Below, piece by piece: positions 32,547-43,657 of a stretch of 64,000 bases of DNA (its first letter is position 1; each line of letters starts with the position of its first letter). The notes under the pieces are model-generated. The model saw only the letters and a program-made list of their open reading frames with translations. It did no database searches and was not told where the DNA came from. Location of the stretch: positions 62,001 through 126,000 of the forward strand of contig JAEMWC010001217.1 of the NCBI GenBank assembly GCA_016490735.1, read 5' to 3'. The translations under genes were made by a program, and so were the position numbers. The DNA is from Pachyseris speciosa. Its lineage: Eukaryota > Cnidaria > Anthozoa > Scleractinia > Pachyseridae.

Positions 32547-32652
32547 AGTCTCTAATTTTGGCGATGGATTGTGGGGCGGGCGAAAGACACGTGCGCGCGC
32601 GAAGTTGCGAGGAGACGCGACGCGAGGGGAGCGCCAAAAATTAGAGACTACA
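32547..32652. mobile_element. GC-rich short MITE
   Basis: The ends are inverted (GTAGTCTCTAATTTTGGCG against its complement CGCCAAAAATTAGAGACTAC). The interior is very GC-rich with a CGCGCGCG core. The second duplication unit holds the same element at about 34869-34973 with a small deletion in its right end. Confidence 0.6.
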
Positions 32653-34076
32653 GACAAAGGGAGTTTGACCTTTCACGGCCGAGTGATTCGGAAGTATAAA
32701 TCTCATATTAAAAGCATTCCTTTTTAACGGAAACCGGTTTTCCAAAACCGGTTAGTTTCGTCCAAGAATTTGGTCGGCGGCTACATGAAAGAACTCGTCG
32801 GGCACCGGCAGAGGTCTCTCTCCCTTCTCGCCGCCAGAGAACTCTGCTAGCAGGGAAGCTCAACGCATATCATTATGTAATAATCTTGTGATCTACTCTT
32901 AGTTTTAATATATTTTTAACCGCACATATATTTTTGTATTGGTTCTTCAGCCATTTTCTCTTTTCATTATTATTTTTAGTCTATTTATTTGTTTATTTTT
33001 CGTGGTACGTCTGTACAGTAGTTAATTAGCTAAGAACATTTACCACGTAAAATAAAGGGTATTGTATTGCATTGTAACTCAAGCATAAGCATAAGCGCAA
33101 GGATCAAAATTTTTCCTTTTCCTTGTGCTTGCGCTTATGCTTGCGTTCGCTTGCGTAGTGTTCGTTTTCACTTGTCATAAGCTTCTTGTGCTTGCGCTTA
33201 TCCTTGCGCTTGTGCTTGCGTCGCTAGTGAAAACCAGGCTTAAAAGCCTCTAACACAATATGGCTATAAAGGCCGCTTTCAAATCGGTCACGTATATTTC
33301 TTGTTTAGCTCATAAAATTACAATTTCCTGGCCCTCTAAATGCACTCTTTGATAAACTGCAAAACAGTGCAACTTGGGGACAAACAAAGCAAAGTAATCT
33401 ATAAAACATACAAGTTCAGTGAGCTTATTTATTTTTAGTGTGTGATTATGACTTGTGCGTCTACGCAACAATGAAGCCATTCGTAGTTTTAACATGTTTT
33501 GAAATAGCTCTCACCTTCACTTATGAGTTAAGAGCTATTACAAAGGAAGTCAATATAAGCTTATACATCGAAAAAGTTAAAAGCTTTAATACTGTATTAC
33601 GACTTCTCACCGGTTGCTGCTGCAACCGGCTTCTTCAGCTAAGAATGCAAATGACTAACGGCCACCCGTGGTCTTAACAGTAACAGGGACGCCGTTTAAC
33701 ATTCTTAGATCTTCTTAGGCAAATAGTAGCTGAAGAAGACTGCAGCTCTGCTGTCACTTTTACATTAATTCTTAGCTGAAGAAGGTTGCATCAGTAACCG
33801 AAATTAAACGGTCTAATGTAGTTTTAATTGAAGCCAATATCAGCTTTTAATCGATTTTAGCCCTTCTGGTTTTTACTTTACCATGCCTCAGCCCAAAAAA
33901 CAAATATTTTTAACCTCAAACTTATCTCGAAATATTAACGCTTCGAAATTCGAATCTGAAAATGCAAGCACTAAAAGATGTCGATTTGTTTATCATGGTA
34001 TAACTTCTCATCTATAATTTACTGATGTAGACTTCTCCATTCCTTCTTCTTCTCCATTGCCTTTAAAATACCTTAC

Positions 34077-34305
34077 CTAATGAAGTGTTCAGACAATCCT
34101 TCGTCCCGCAGTACGTCTGGAAGGTTGGTTTTTGAGGCGTTGAGGGCTTGTTAACTTTGGATTTTTCGACGGCATACAATATTATGAATATGATAGACAC
34201 CAGCGCACAAAGCGCGGTAACTAGAAGTAAAACTCTAAACTTTGTAAAATGCCGTAGTTTGAACTTCACCGCTCCGATATCTCCATCTTCCTTAAGTTTG
34301 TGCAT
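34077..34305 (-). CDS. M13 metallopeptidase, exon 1, distal copy (1b)
   Basis: It encodes the same 76 residues as exon 1a with the same donor and phase, and no disabling change. The gene could therefore start from either copy and splice to exon 2 at 5953. Transcripts from 1b would also read through unit 1 as intron. If both are used, the protein is identical, so any difference would lie in promoter strength. Confidence 0.8.
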
Positions 34306-34667
34306 TTTGGTTCTTCAATTTGATGAGCACAAATACAATGAAAAAGGAAATATCCACAGATGTTCTTAACGGAGAATCGTAACGAACGTTGGACGGCAGG
34401 TGGAGAGGAAAAGAATTAAATTAATCGGAGAAACTCTTTCTTAGAATTCATGCAGATTTGCATTTCAAATCTTTCCTAGAAAGTTGAGACCAAATTGGCA
34501 TATGCCGCTCAGTTGAGCGTGGAACTGTCACGGAATATAATTACTCGGGCTGCCCGCGCGTCTCGCGCGGCGCCCGGGTCTAAGATTACCGACGGTTCTT
34601 CTTTTTCGTCGAGTATCATCCACAAAGTGCACTTCCGGCGTTTCTGCGCAAGCGCTAACTATTTTTA
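34306..34667 (-). promoter_or_regulatory. GC-rich region upstream of M13 exon 1b
   Basis: This is the duplicated equivalent of 31983-32345, including the CpG-rich patch (about 34552-34573). A promoter role is inferred only from its position. Confidence 0.35.
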
Positions 34668-35035
34668 ACAGAGTGATGCCTGTTGTCACGTATCGGAAAA
34701 TGTCGATTCACCTTGTGTCTTTTGAAGTCTGAACAAACAATATGTTAAGAGAAGTGTCTATGCGAATGATTGCAAGTTCAACGGCGAGAAGAAAGCTTTT
34801 AACATGAGTAAACTTAACTCCATATGGACTGCCGTGTTTCCTCGTGTCTGCTTCAGTAGACTGCGAGTAGTCTCTAATTTTGGCGATGGATTGTGGGGCG
34901 GGCGAAAGACACGTGCGCGCGCGAAGTTGCGAGGAGACGCGACGCGAGGGGAGCGCCAAAAATTAGACTACAGACAAAGGGAGTTTGACCTTTCACGGCC
35001 GAGTGATTCGGAAGTATAAATCTCATATTAAAAGC

Positions 35036-35360
35036 AAGAATGATACTTGTTGTCACGTATCGGAAAACGTCGATTCACCTTGTGTCTTTGAAGTCTGAAC
35101 AGCTAATATGTTAAGACAAGTGTCTATACGAATGTTTGCAAGTTCAACAACGAGAAGAAAGCTTTTAACATGACCAAAATTTAACTCCAGATGGACTGCC
35201 GTGTTCCCTGTATCCGCTCCATTGAGATGTACATTTTGTTGAATAACTCAAGTACGGGATATCACACACCCCTGAGACTTTGACAGGTAGTTAATTTACT
35301 ATTTTCCCACAATATCTCAATTTCTGGACTTTAATTTTTGAATGATAAGCGATTAGTTTT
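35036..35360. repeat. dispersed repeat family copy
   Basis: The first part (GTTGTCACGTATCGGAAAA to about 35210) matches the sequence upstream of M13 exon 1 in both duplication units. The second part (AACTCAAGTACGGGATATC, CCCTGAGACTTTG) matches 60425-60545. The full block therefore has a diverged relative at 60210-60560, and the first part is also faintly seen at 42290-42385. Nature unknown; probably a non-autonomous element. Confidence 0.6.
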
Positions 35361-36022
35361 TACAAATGTACTAGCGGCTTGAAACTGTCCAGAAACGTCG
35401 CTTTCTTGTGTTTCAAATGACCCTGCATTGACGTATTTGTAAACAGTTTCACTCTGCTAATTAATTTTCTACTCACATTTCCCCGAGACTCCATTCACAT
35501 TTATGCGAAAAAATCCTACATCGTTCGATAAGCGTTTCCTTTCTCAAACAATTATCCATCGAAGCGAAAACATGTGTGCTTAGTTTTTTTTGGAATCAAT
35601 ACACTATTTTTATCACCTTGCATAATGATAAACCTCTGTGGCCTAAAGGTAAATTGTTCCTGCCTGTTCGATGTCTTTTAGTGGTATATATCACGGGCTT
35701 TATATTTTCTGTTTCTCTTTTTCTTGTTCTTTTAGAAATATTTTTTACAAGTGTTATAATTATTGTTCTCAATGGTTGAGCTGTATTTTAGAGGAATATA
35801 CGTTGATAGGGGTCTAAAGAAATAGACTCCAACACAAGCTAAACACAATGCGTCCGATGTAAGAAAGACAGACTTCCAGTTAGGGATACAATACTGTTTT
35901 TTGCAAGCCCGAGTTTAGGCTAATTGTAGCCTCTTGTTAACTTCTGTAACTTGAGTGGCGTATGAGGTCGCCTGTTCAAACAAGGGATGAAAAGGTTTTT
36001 AATTTACAGCTTGGGTTAGATA

Positions 36023-36025
<3 letters not shown>
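35361..36025. other. spacer, no gene seen
   Basis: A 67-codon hydrophobic open frame at 35576-35779 has no recognisable relatives or splice context. I leave it unassigned. Confidence 0.35.

Positions 36026-36081
<56 letters not shown>
36026..36081. repeat. (TA)n microsatellite
   Basis: About 27 TA units lie at the 3' end of the PLE copy that follows on the minus strand. Confidence 0.95.
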
Positions 36082-36179
36082 CTTATATGACTTCAGGTGA
36101 GTTCCACACTGAAAAATCCAGGATAGTGCTCAACAATAATGGAGCGGTGATAACAATGTGTTTCTACTCAATCTCGTTT

Positions 36180-36253
36180 CATATGGACTTTAATACAGGT
36201 CTTTTTCGTAGACCAACAAATAGTTAGTCCACTCATCAGTTAAATTCCATATA
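36180..36253 (-). ncRNA. hammerhead-ribozyme-like motif in PLE 1
   Basis: On the minus strand CTGATGA (36239-36233) is followed by a nine-pair stem II (TGGACTAAC/GTTGGTCTA, two wobbles) and GAAA (36207-36204). A stem I of about 14 pairs with one mismatch joins 36253-36240 to 36193-36180. The implied cleavage triplet is GTA (after 36194). Stem III is very short and imperfect (about 8 nt). Type I hammerheads with minimal stem III are known from PLEs. Activity is not proven. Confidence 0.6.
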
Positions 36254-36344
36254 CACTGTAGCATCGCTAAGGTTTATATACATCAGCAATATGATCGTTA
36301 CAAAATTCAAACTTAAATAACAATGGTACTATACATTTGTAAGC

Positions 36345-37190
36345 TTATGATTGGTCCTTGAGGATGCGATTGAATTTAAGGAGAAACTTTCGCTTGTGCC
36401 TACAATTTGATACGAGTTCGTTACGTTTGTTGAGCGTTGCCATGTCCGGTTTATATAAAATATAGAATTTCTCGGTGTTACACAGGTTACATCGTTTGGT
36501 AAGATTGCTATAAGATTTGGCCTTGGCTAGAATTTTCCAGGAGATTGCGAAGTCTTTCTTTTGATCTTTTAGCTGCCATAGGTGTTTGCTTAGTTCTGTG
36601 TCATTTTTTCTACTTTCGTGTTTGAATGACATCTGGTGGTTTCGCCATCTCGTCTTGAACTCCGTGGCGGTGAGGCCGACGTATGTCTCAGTGCTTTCAG
36701 CAGTGGTGATAGTGGCTTGGTACACTACTTCCTTAACTAGACATTGTCCTTTTAAAGGGCATTTGTTTGGCTCTCTGCAGTTACAGGGTTTAGGGGGTGC
36801 TTTTTCTTCAGGGGGCGTGTTCTGTCTTAGAATGGTTCTGTTGTGTCCATCGATGACCTGTTTTATGTTTGGTGAACAACTGTAACTTAGCTTAAGATTA
36901 TTTTTGTTAAAAAGTTTTCTTAATTTATGTTTCGATGGGAAACAATTCTTGATCAAATTTAGAAATTCTCTTCCTATGTTAGTTCGCACATTTTTACTAA
37001 ATGGTGGGTTGAACCAGATTATGTTCCTCTGCCTCTTTCTCTTGTTGGTGGTTGATTCTGGTGACTGCTGTTGTGCTGGGGTGAATTTAAGGGTGTATAA
37101 ATAACCGCTTTTCTGCAATGCTTCTTGGTAGGGTGGAGCTGCTTCATTGAAAGCTTCCTCGTCTGATGAGATTTCAGATAAAGTTTTTGT
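36345..37190 (-). pseudogene. PLE GIY-YIG endonuclease region
   Basis: The frame shows the cysteine cluster CNCREPNKCPLKGQC that precedes PLE nucleases, then VVYQATITTAESTETYVGLT (the GIY-YIG core reads VYQA and YVGLT). FKTRWRNHQMSF carries the catalytic Arg, and CNLCNTEKFYIL the Glu. It runs to the stop near 36345. The nuclease part itself has no break, but the ORF lacks its RT partner. Confidence 0.85.
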
Positions 37191-37269
37191 TAATTGCCTC
37201 AGGGATGTTCTTTATTATGCATGGGGGGTGGTTGGATTTGCTGTGGACATAGAGCGGAGTGGTTGTCGA

Positions 37270-37458
37270 CTTCGAATAAGGCTTGTACTTCTCAGTGGTT
37301 AAGTCTAGTGTTACGAGAAGTGTTACGAGGCAGAGGAACATGCTACAGGCTATGGTAGTGTTCCGTGTCTTTTTCCCCGCGGAAAATTCTTTATATTCTA
37401 TCCCCTCTTCCTCATCTGAGGCCGTCCAGTTGTGATTTGATGAAAGCATTTTTTCAAT
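37270..37458 (-). CDS. possible first coding exon of a membrane protein, cut by PLE 1
   Basis: Behind a pyrimidine-rich tract ending TTTTTCAG (37459) the minus strand reads [20 protein letters not shown], then a basic patch and a hydrophobic segment ([18 protein letters not shown]) before the PLE sequence begins near 37270. The layout (acidic tail, KK, one TM) resembles a type II membrane protein start. No homolog is recognised and no downstream exon is seen. It may be chance. Confidence 0.22.
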
Positions 37459-37494
37459 CTGAAAAAGTAATAGTAAAAAATAATAATAAAACAA

Positions 37495-39526
37495 AAATCT
37501 CTCAAGTTTGCACCAGATTTGGTGCGAATTAATGCATTCTGTTTTCGGGGCGAGAGTTGATAAATAAACGCTGTTAAAGTGAGAAATAAGTCTCGATTAA
37601 CGACATTTCCAGAGTCGGTCCAAAATACGTTTCTGTAAAGATTTTACGATCAGGGCATTAGAGGATTGTAACTTGTACAAATGTAATTACGTCTTTAAAA
37701 AGAGCTCCCCTTACCCCAGAAAAAGCAAAGAGGCAAAAAAATGGAAGAAGAATTAACTAAAAAAATGAAAACACCTGGGAACTCAGGAAGCCGAGAAAAT
37801 TGCCTCGGGAAAGTGGACTTTGAACTATTGAACCTCAACCTTTAAAGGTGACTTCTATGATATGCAGTCACCGCATTCATGTGCCTTTTAATGAAACTCT
37901 TGAAACTATAAATCTAGCTCATAAATCGGATTAATGAAAGCTAAATGTGATGTTCTCACACAACTGTTGGCGGCTGTTTAATTTTTTAATTAAACTTTAT
38001 TCGTCTGCTACGATAAACAAAGTATGCCTGACTGAAGAAACGTCGTAGAGCCAATCAGTGACTTTAGCTTTTCAAATTTTCAATGTGTTATTATTATTAT
38101 TTTTTTCCTGTGGATATTGTAATTAAAATGTACTGCTGGTAAATAGGATTTAGCATCCGCAAAAATAATGATGCGTCCTCTGTTTATTATGTATAACATG
38201 CGAATGAAGTTCTGAAACGACTACCACTGCAAAAAACCCTTTAATTTGCAATTTGCTCTAGTTGTATCGTAAAACATAAGAATTCTGAGAAAACGGTTCT
38301 TCAAATAGAAATGAAACACTTTATACAGGTTTTCAAAATGTTACCGAACATGATTGTTCACTCAGTGCGGTGTTTGAAGCCGCGCTCACGAAACCGATCT
38401 TTCTTTGGCATGCACTATATTGCATTTTGAGGTACATATTGGGGTGATAGCCAACGCTACAGCCGTAATATAACACTGCGTCAAAAAATCTACTTACCTG
38501 CTAATGCTTTTCTCACTTCGTTAATGGAACCGAATGGTACACTGAACTTAGACAGTTATTAAGGAAAAGCGCTTGTCAGTACAATTTGCATAAAACCCAA
38601 ATGCGAAAATCATTCGTCAATGAAGAATTTAGCTGATATTTTTCATCCCTTGGTTTAGAGCTTTATTTTGAATTGGTCGATGACCAAGACCGGAATAAAA
38701 TAAATGAATTTGAATTGTCAAAAAAGCAGGTGAAACTAGTAAATGATGATGATTTGTTTCGTGTTATTTATAGTTTCTTGAGAAACCACGGAAGTCAGCG
38801 ACAAAATGATTTGGTTTGAAAGCAGGAAATATTGTCGAAAACTTCAGCTTGGATCAGGAATTAGACCTATTAATGAGTATTATATTGTGCAGTCATGCAC
38901 TATCTTTGTAAGGAGAAAAAGCTGTCGTCCTTGTACAATATATCAAAAATATGTATGTTGTTTGAGGGACACTAAACGTAAACGGTGGTTTAAGGGCACT
39001 CCATGTTCCAATGTTCTCCTCGTTCACCGCGATGAAAAATATCACTCAGACCTTGAACTTCCAAAGCATTGAAAACGTTTGTTCGGGAATTCGGGAATAA
39101 ATTGATTTAGATGCCGGTAAATGGCTTAATTAAACCCTGCCATTTGAATGTCGTTAGTCAGTGCCTTTTTTTTTTTGCATATGTATATAAGTAAAATCTT
39201 TCCGGCGCAAGACAAATCGAGCCCTGTTCATTTTTGTTGCAAATTTATTTACAATTTCTCTTTACAATGAGGCTAATTTTGAAACTACTAGTTTCTTCGC
39301 GATCTGGGGTCGGTGCAGTCTTGTATAAAAGAGAAATAAAAAAGAACGTGGGCAAATGCAAGCAAACAGTTTTTTGATCTCTGTTCTTCCGGGTTGTGTT
39401 TCACAAGAAGAAACGAAAAGCCGCGTGGTATCTTTGAAGTTAGCTTTTGTCGAAACGGCTGTCGTCAAAGACAGTGGTAACTCGGTACAGAGCGCAAAGT
39501 ACACTGGGACAGAAGTGAATTTCAGC
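37495..39526. other. long spacer with one unassigned open frame
   Basis: An 88-codon frame at 38806-39072 (+) is cysteine-rich with basic patches (RRKSCRPCTIYQKYVCC). I do not recognise it. No splice sites or repeats clearly bound it. The rest is AT-rich without features. Confidence 0.3.
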
Positions 39527-39575
39527 ATGGCGACCGGACCGATAGGCTCGATTTCCGCCGCTCACTCGGAGAATG
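39527..39575 (+). CDS. possible first coding exon (MATGPIGS...)
   Basis: An ATG in good context (TCAGCATGGCG) opens MATGPIGSISAAHSEN. A donor-like GTAGGC follows after one more base. The local DNA is less AT-rich. No downstream exon can be assigned with matching phase, so this is only a candidate. Confidence 0.25.
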
Positions 39576-39726
39576 GTAGGCAAATTTTGTTACTTTTCGT
39601 CAATTTCAAGTCTATACTCCCTGAGGAAAACATTACCTTGCGAAGTAACGTGTGACGCTCCATAAATCCAATTTCTACATTGCCGAAACAGGGAAATTCT
39701 TTCCCTACGATGCGTAATTGAACTAA

Positions 39727-40167
39727 TAGGGAGTTTAAGAAATGAGGACGCGACGGCAACGAAAACTTCATTTCAAAATATACCTTCTCTTTATTAGAGC
39801 ACTTTCGCAATTATTCCAATTTGTTCATCTTGTAAAATGTCGGCGAACTATCCAGGAACTAAATTTCTATGAGCGGCGTTAAAGTAAAGAAAAAGAAAGA
39901 AAAATTTGCCATCATGGTTCACGTTCTCAACAACAACGTGATATGATCAAATTTGAGGTTTTGGCGAGAACGTGAGCACATGATGCAAATTTTTCTTTAT
40001 TTTTCTTTACTTCAACGCCGGTCATGGAAATTTAGTTCCTGAATACTTCGCCGACATTTTACAAGTTGAACACACTGGAATAATCGCGAAAGTGCTACAA
40101 TAACGAAAGGATATAGTTTGAAATGACGTTTTCGTTGCCGTCGCGTCCTAGTTTCTTAAACTCCCTA
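39727..40167. mobile_element. palindromic MITE (TAGGGAGTTTAAG ends)
   Basis: The arms are inverted over most of the length: TAGGGAGTTTAAGAAA, then GAGGACGCGACGGCAACGAA at the left, and their complement at the right. Inner paired blocks include AAAGTAAAGAAAAA..AAATTTGC and GAGAACGTGA. The element is about 441 bp, with no coding capacity and no clear target duplication. It abuts the TTAA of the next element. Confidence 0.8.
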
Positions 40168-41000
40168 TTAACTCTTTTCTGACGGACGTTTTGTGTGACG
40201 TTTTTGCAATTTCCGGAGGGTAGGAGGTCAAATCAATCTCGTTACCCCATATAAAGGGTTACCAGAAAGATTTTGCTGGTCCACAACACCGAAGGTTCTA
40301 TCTTTGTTGTCACGCTTTTCACGCTAGCTGTCGTTTATTTCTAAATGATTACTGCAGCTTCAACTCGGTATGTATTTGATTTATACTTGTGTGTTTTTCG
40401 AGCCATTTTCCACCTTAGAAGCCCCTTGCTGGCATCATAAAGTTGGATTGATGGGTAGAGGCAATCCTCCGGAAGAAAACAGCGATGAGAAGCAATTTCA
40501 CACGACGTGGGCCGCCTAAAATGTTTGATCGAGTCATGGCGATTCACGAAGTGAAGTTGTGTTCCTAGCCGTTCTGTGAGTGGATTTGCGGGACCTCGCA
40601 TGGCAGTTTCGGTGAGGATTGACTTGCAAATAAAGCAATCGGTGCAATATTTTGTCAGCAGGCCCGGGAGTCTCGACACGGTTCTAAAAAATATCTGAAA
40701 TAGAAATTGGAGGACTTTCGTGCTGCTGGTTTAAGAGGATATCCCAGAATTCCTTTGGGTCACAAACGCGAAAATTACAGACCAGTAAGTGCAGCTAAAA
40801 TCAAACGCGTTATCCACGTCGTGCTAAAGAAGTCAGCAGAAAAATTTGAAATAGATTGGAAGAAATGGAGTCGAAGTTTGCTGGCAATGTAGACTTTTAG
40901 CTTTAAGAGGAATTTTTGTCTTAAAAACTTGAAGACAAAATTGTATATTTTTCGGTGTTGCCCGGGGGCGTGTTTGGTTTTGCAACAGAATAAAAGGTCT

Positions 41001-41305
41001 TAGTATATACCACACAAGTGAATAGTGCTTTTCGCGCGCTCTGATTGGTTAACTCGGGGGGATTAGCAAGTTCTATTCACCTCCGAGCAGCCGGCACGCG
41101 ATATTTTACAAATCCGACACCTAGTCGGTATATTGTCACGCATAAAGTAATGTTTTGGTCCACTAATTATTCAACTTGTGTGGTATATACTAAAACAATT
41201 ATTCAACAATTATTCACCTCAGTGTCGGTGAAAGTGGTGGATATTTACCTCGCCGCGAATATCCACCACTATTCACCTCCACTTCGGTGAATAATTGTTA
41301 AATAT
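41001..41305. mobile_element. nested palindromic MITE(s)
   Basis: The outer pair TAGTATATACCACACAAGTG and its complement CACTTGTGTGGTATATACTA-like end at 41192 define one unit. Directly beside it, AACAATTATTCACC and GGTGAATAATTGTT (41205-41297) with an inner AGTGGTGGATATT palindrome define a second hairpin. They may be one composite or two elements. Confidence 0.6.
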
Positions 41306-41367
41306 TCAATGGAAATAGAGAATTTTAATCAGTTTAGAGGGTGATGAAGTCTAAACAACTGATTATT

Positions 41368-42575
41368 ACTCGGGATACTGTAAGTATACCAAGTTATAAA
41401 ATGTGTTAGATTTCAGTCTTTTTTTTTCCTGTGCAGCAAAATGCACAATACAATTACGTTCCGGTGTTTTGATTGGCCAATACACAATAGCAGGCACGTG
41501 GCGGTGTGTTCATTGGTTAAAGCAAACCACATAGTGCAAAGGTCGAAAGGCCAACATCACGCGACGGTTGTTTTGAAGTTATGCAAATTCATTGTGTTTG
41601 AGTTGTGAAGCTAGATATTTTAATACAGCACAGTCTGCCGAGTTTTAAGAAAAAGTTAGAAGCCTCGCACGTGCAGTGCTTATCGGCTAATCGATATCAC
41701 AAGTCGAATTCGAATGTTGTGACAGTTCTATATTTAGAAAAATTGCAGATTTGCACAAAGTTGTTTTCGTAATGTGATACCTTCCATTTAATACGTGACC
41801 ACAAGTGAACACTCAAGGTTAAATAATCCACTTCGACTGCCGGAACAAATTTTCCTGCACATATCTTTGTAAAGTTGTGAAGCTAGATTTTAATACAGCA
41901 CAGACTGTCCGCGTGAAAAGGTTTGCCGAATTTAAGACAAGGGTGGAAGCCTCGCACGTGAAGTGAGTATCGACTCGAATTAGAACGTTGTGACATTTCT
42001 ATATTTAGGAAAGCGCAAAGTTGTTTCAATGTAATATCACAACTCCATAGCTTTGACAATTCTATATTTAGAAACAAGTTTGCTAATTTTTGGTTTTCAC
42101 GTGACGTCAGGATAAAACTAAAATTGAACATTTAGATTTTTTTTACCTTCATCGGGTAAATGGCATTTTATTGATATATCTGCTGGCCTGTTTTCAGCCA
42201 AGTAACACGCATTGTTTGAAAATAGAACAGTTTGAATTTCACATACACGGAAACGATTCGCCTTGACTGTGTTTTCGAGTTTTGAATTTCCAATATGTTA
42301 CTGGAGAAGTGTCCATGCAAATGTTTTCAAGCTTAGCAGAGAGAAAAATGTTTTGAGAGAGTCAAAGTAAACTTTAGATGTTGCCACTTAATTTAGAAGT
42401 AAACAACGACAGCTGACAACGAATATGGATGGCAACTCTCAAAACAATTTAACGCGCTTTGCTCGTACGTGAACAAAAAAGCCTTATGTGAACCCAAAAG
42501 CAAACCACTAGCCGGATAGTTTTCGAGAATCAGAGAGCGTGCGTCCGGCTTCTGCTGCACAAAAGTATCCCGAGT
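41368..42575. mobile_element. nested TIR element (ACTCGGGATACT ends)
   Basis: Twelve-base inverted ends ACTCGGGATACT (41368-41379) and AGTATCCCGAGT (42564-42575) enclose about 1.2 kb of non-coding DNA. That DNA contains two diverged direct copies of GAAGCTAGAT..TTTAATACAGCACAG (about 41607 and 41879). The right part (AACCCAAAAGCAAACCA, CAGAGAGCGTGCGTCCG) is related to 55725-55880. A TSD is not obvious. Confidence 0.55.
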
Positions 42576-42712
42576 TAACGCTCATAGAGCGTCTTGTTTT
42601 GCAATAATAATGGTTCATTTCAAAAATAGTCCGGGATTTGAGAAAGTTGTAGGGTTTCCAAGGCAAGGTGCAAAAATGTACCATATTTGGTAAACCCGTC
42701 AGAAAAAGTTAA

Positions 42713-43086
42713 AATACAATATTGGAAGAGTTCTTTTAGACATCCGAGGACATCATCTCACCGAAACGCAGTTTGGACATACCGTATTTCCTCGAATAAG
42801 CGCTCTCCCCTATTTTTGACCGGAAGTTGTCCGTTGACCGGCCGTTATTGCAAGCCCTGAATTGTAATTACTACTGAGAACTGTGTTTGAAATTAAGCCT
42901 ACACGAAAATGTAACAATTGCGAATTGTGTTGAAATTTCTATTTGCTGAAAATGATCTGCAGTTAATTCATACATGCACTGTGTCATGCTCAGCAGTTCC
43001 TATTAACTTTGAGGTTAATAATGATGTGCTCAGTCCAATTATGTAAAGAAAACAAAACAAACAAGAAATCGTTGTTTAGAACGAAG
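42713..43086. other. spacer, no gene seen
   Basis: It contains ACCGTATTTCCTCGAATAAG near 42781, which looks like the end of a TIR element with no identifiable partner. Confidence 0.3.
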
Positions 43087-43296
43087 ACGAGAAGTAGGTC
43101 CGTTTTCGATAAGCAGGTTGCAAATTTAAAAGTGATTTATATGTCGCCAGCATGTTTATCTCTACGTGTGTTTACATAACCAGACAGCCGATCACGACTT
43201 TTGTGCTTTCGAATATTTGGCGCGCGCAGCAATGAAACGTTTCCTTGCACTGTTTTCAAGATACTCAGCTTGTCGAAAACGGACCGACTTCTCGTC
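43087..43296. mobile_element. 210-bp MITE
   Basis: The inverted ends ACGAGAAGT(A/C)GGTCCG then TTTTCGA(T/C)AAGC match over about 28 bp with two differences. The interior is unique and non-coding. Confidence 0.6.
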
Positions 43297-43657
43297 ATGC
43301 CAATTTCCCACTCTTAGATGAATTCTCCGTAATGTTTCCAAAATGAAAATTTTTCGACCGCAGCCCGAACGAATTCCATTTCCAGTCGCCCGAGAAAAAC
43401 TTTTCAAGATAACAGCGCCCTTAATGGTCACAATGAATTGTGGGTATGAAATGCCCTCTCGAACGCGGACAACTCGTCCTCAAACATCCGTTTTTTTCGC
43501 CTAAGTAAAAAAAAACTCCCCTTTCCGAATTTCTAGCACAGCAACCTTTGGCAAATGGCCAAGACTGGCAGCTACGCGCCGCTTTCAAGACGAGACTTGC
43601 TTTCAGAATGTCCCGCCTGGCTCCGTGACTGTGTACTGCAAAACGCCGATTTGTTCC

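Larger units (their letters stand above)
30391..32713. repeat. tandem duplication, unit 1 (2323 bp)
   Basis: This unit is followed directly by a nearly identical second unit. The offset is 2323 bp over most of the length and 2322 after a one-base indel. The unit carries the last 144 bp of the Mutator-like element, the right half of the outer TIR element, M13 exon 1 and its GC-rich upstream region. I noticed only about five differences, including GTAAAG/GTACAG, AAGGGA/AAAGGA, ACCGAG/ACGGAG and two indels. Confidence 0.95.
32714..35035. repeat. tandem duplication, unit 2 (2322 bp)
   Basis: This is the second copy of 30391-32713. Its left end begins inside the truncated Mutator-like element (right terminal repeat at about 32803-32857). 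The junctions share GC/AGC microhomology. Near identity implies a recent event, or an assembly artefact from haplotype copies. Confidence 0.95.
36082..37270 (-). mobile_element. Penelope-like element 1, 5'-truncated
   Basis: The copy reads on the minus strand from the end of the RT region ([12 protein letters not shown], then after one frameshift ISSDEEAFNEAAPPYQEAL) through the GIY-YIG endonuclease. A 3' region of about 260 bp carries a hammerhead-like motif and ends at the (TA)n run. The catalytic RT is missing. The GIY-YIG ORF is still open. Confidence 0.87.
40172..42708. mobile_element. piggyBac-like element, second copy, swollen by nested insertions
   Basis: TTAA flanks both ends (40168-40171, 42709-42712). 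The ends are inverted (CTCTTTTCTGACGGACG against CTTTTTCTGACGGGTTT). The first 800 bp align with 6668-7500 (GGAGGGTAGGAGGTCAAAT, CACAACACCGAAGG, TCACGCTAGCTGTCGTTTAT). The right end (CGGGATTTGAGAAAGTTGTAG) aligns with 7590-7620. About 1.5 kb between is explained by at least two later insertions. Confidence 0.78.

Noticed and set aside
32386..32657. Arginine-rich frames upstream of M13 exon 1
   Set aside because: They run across a GC-rich MITE and a dispersed repeat, and differ between units because of a small indel.
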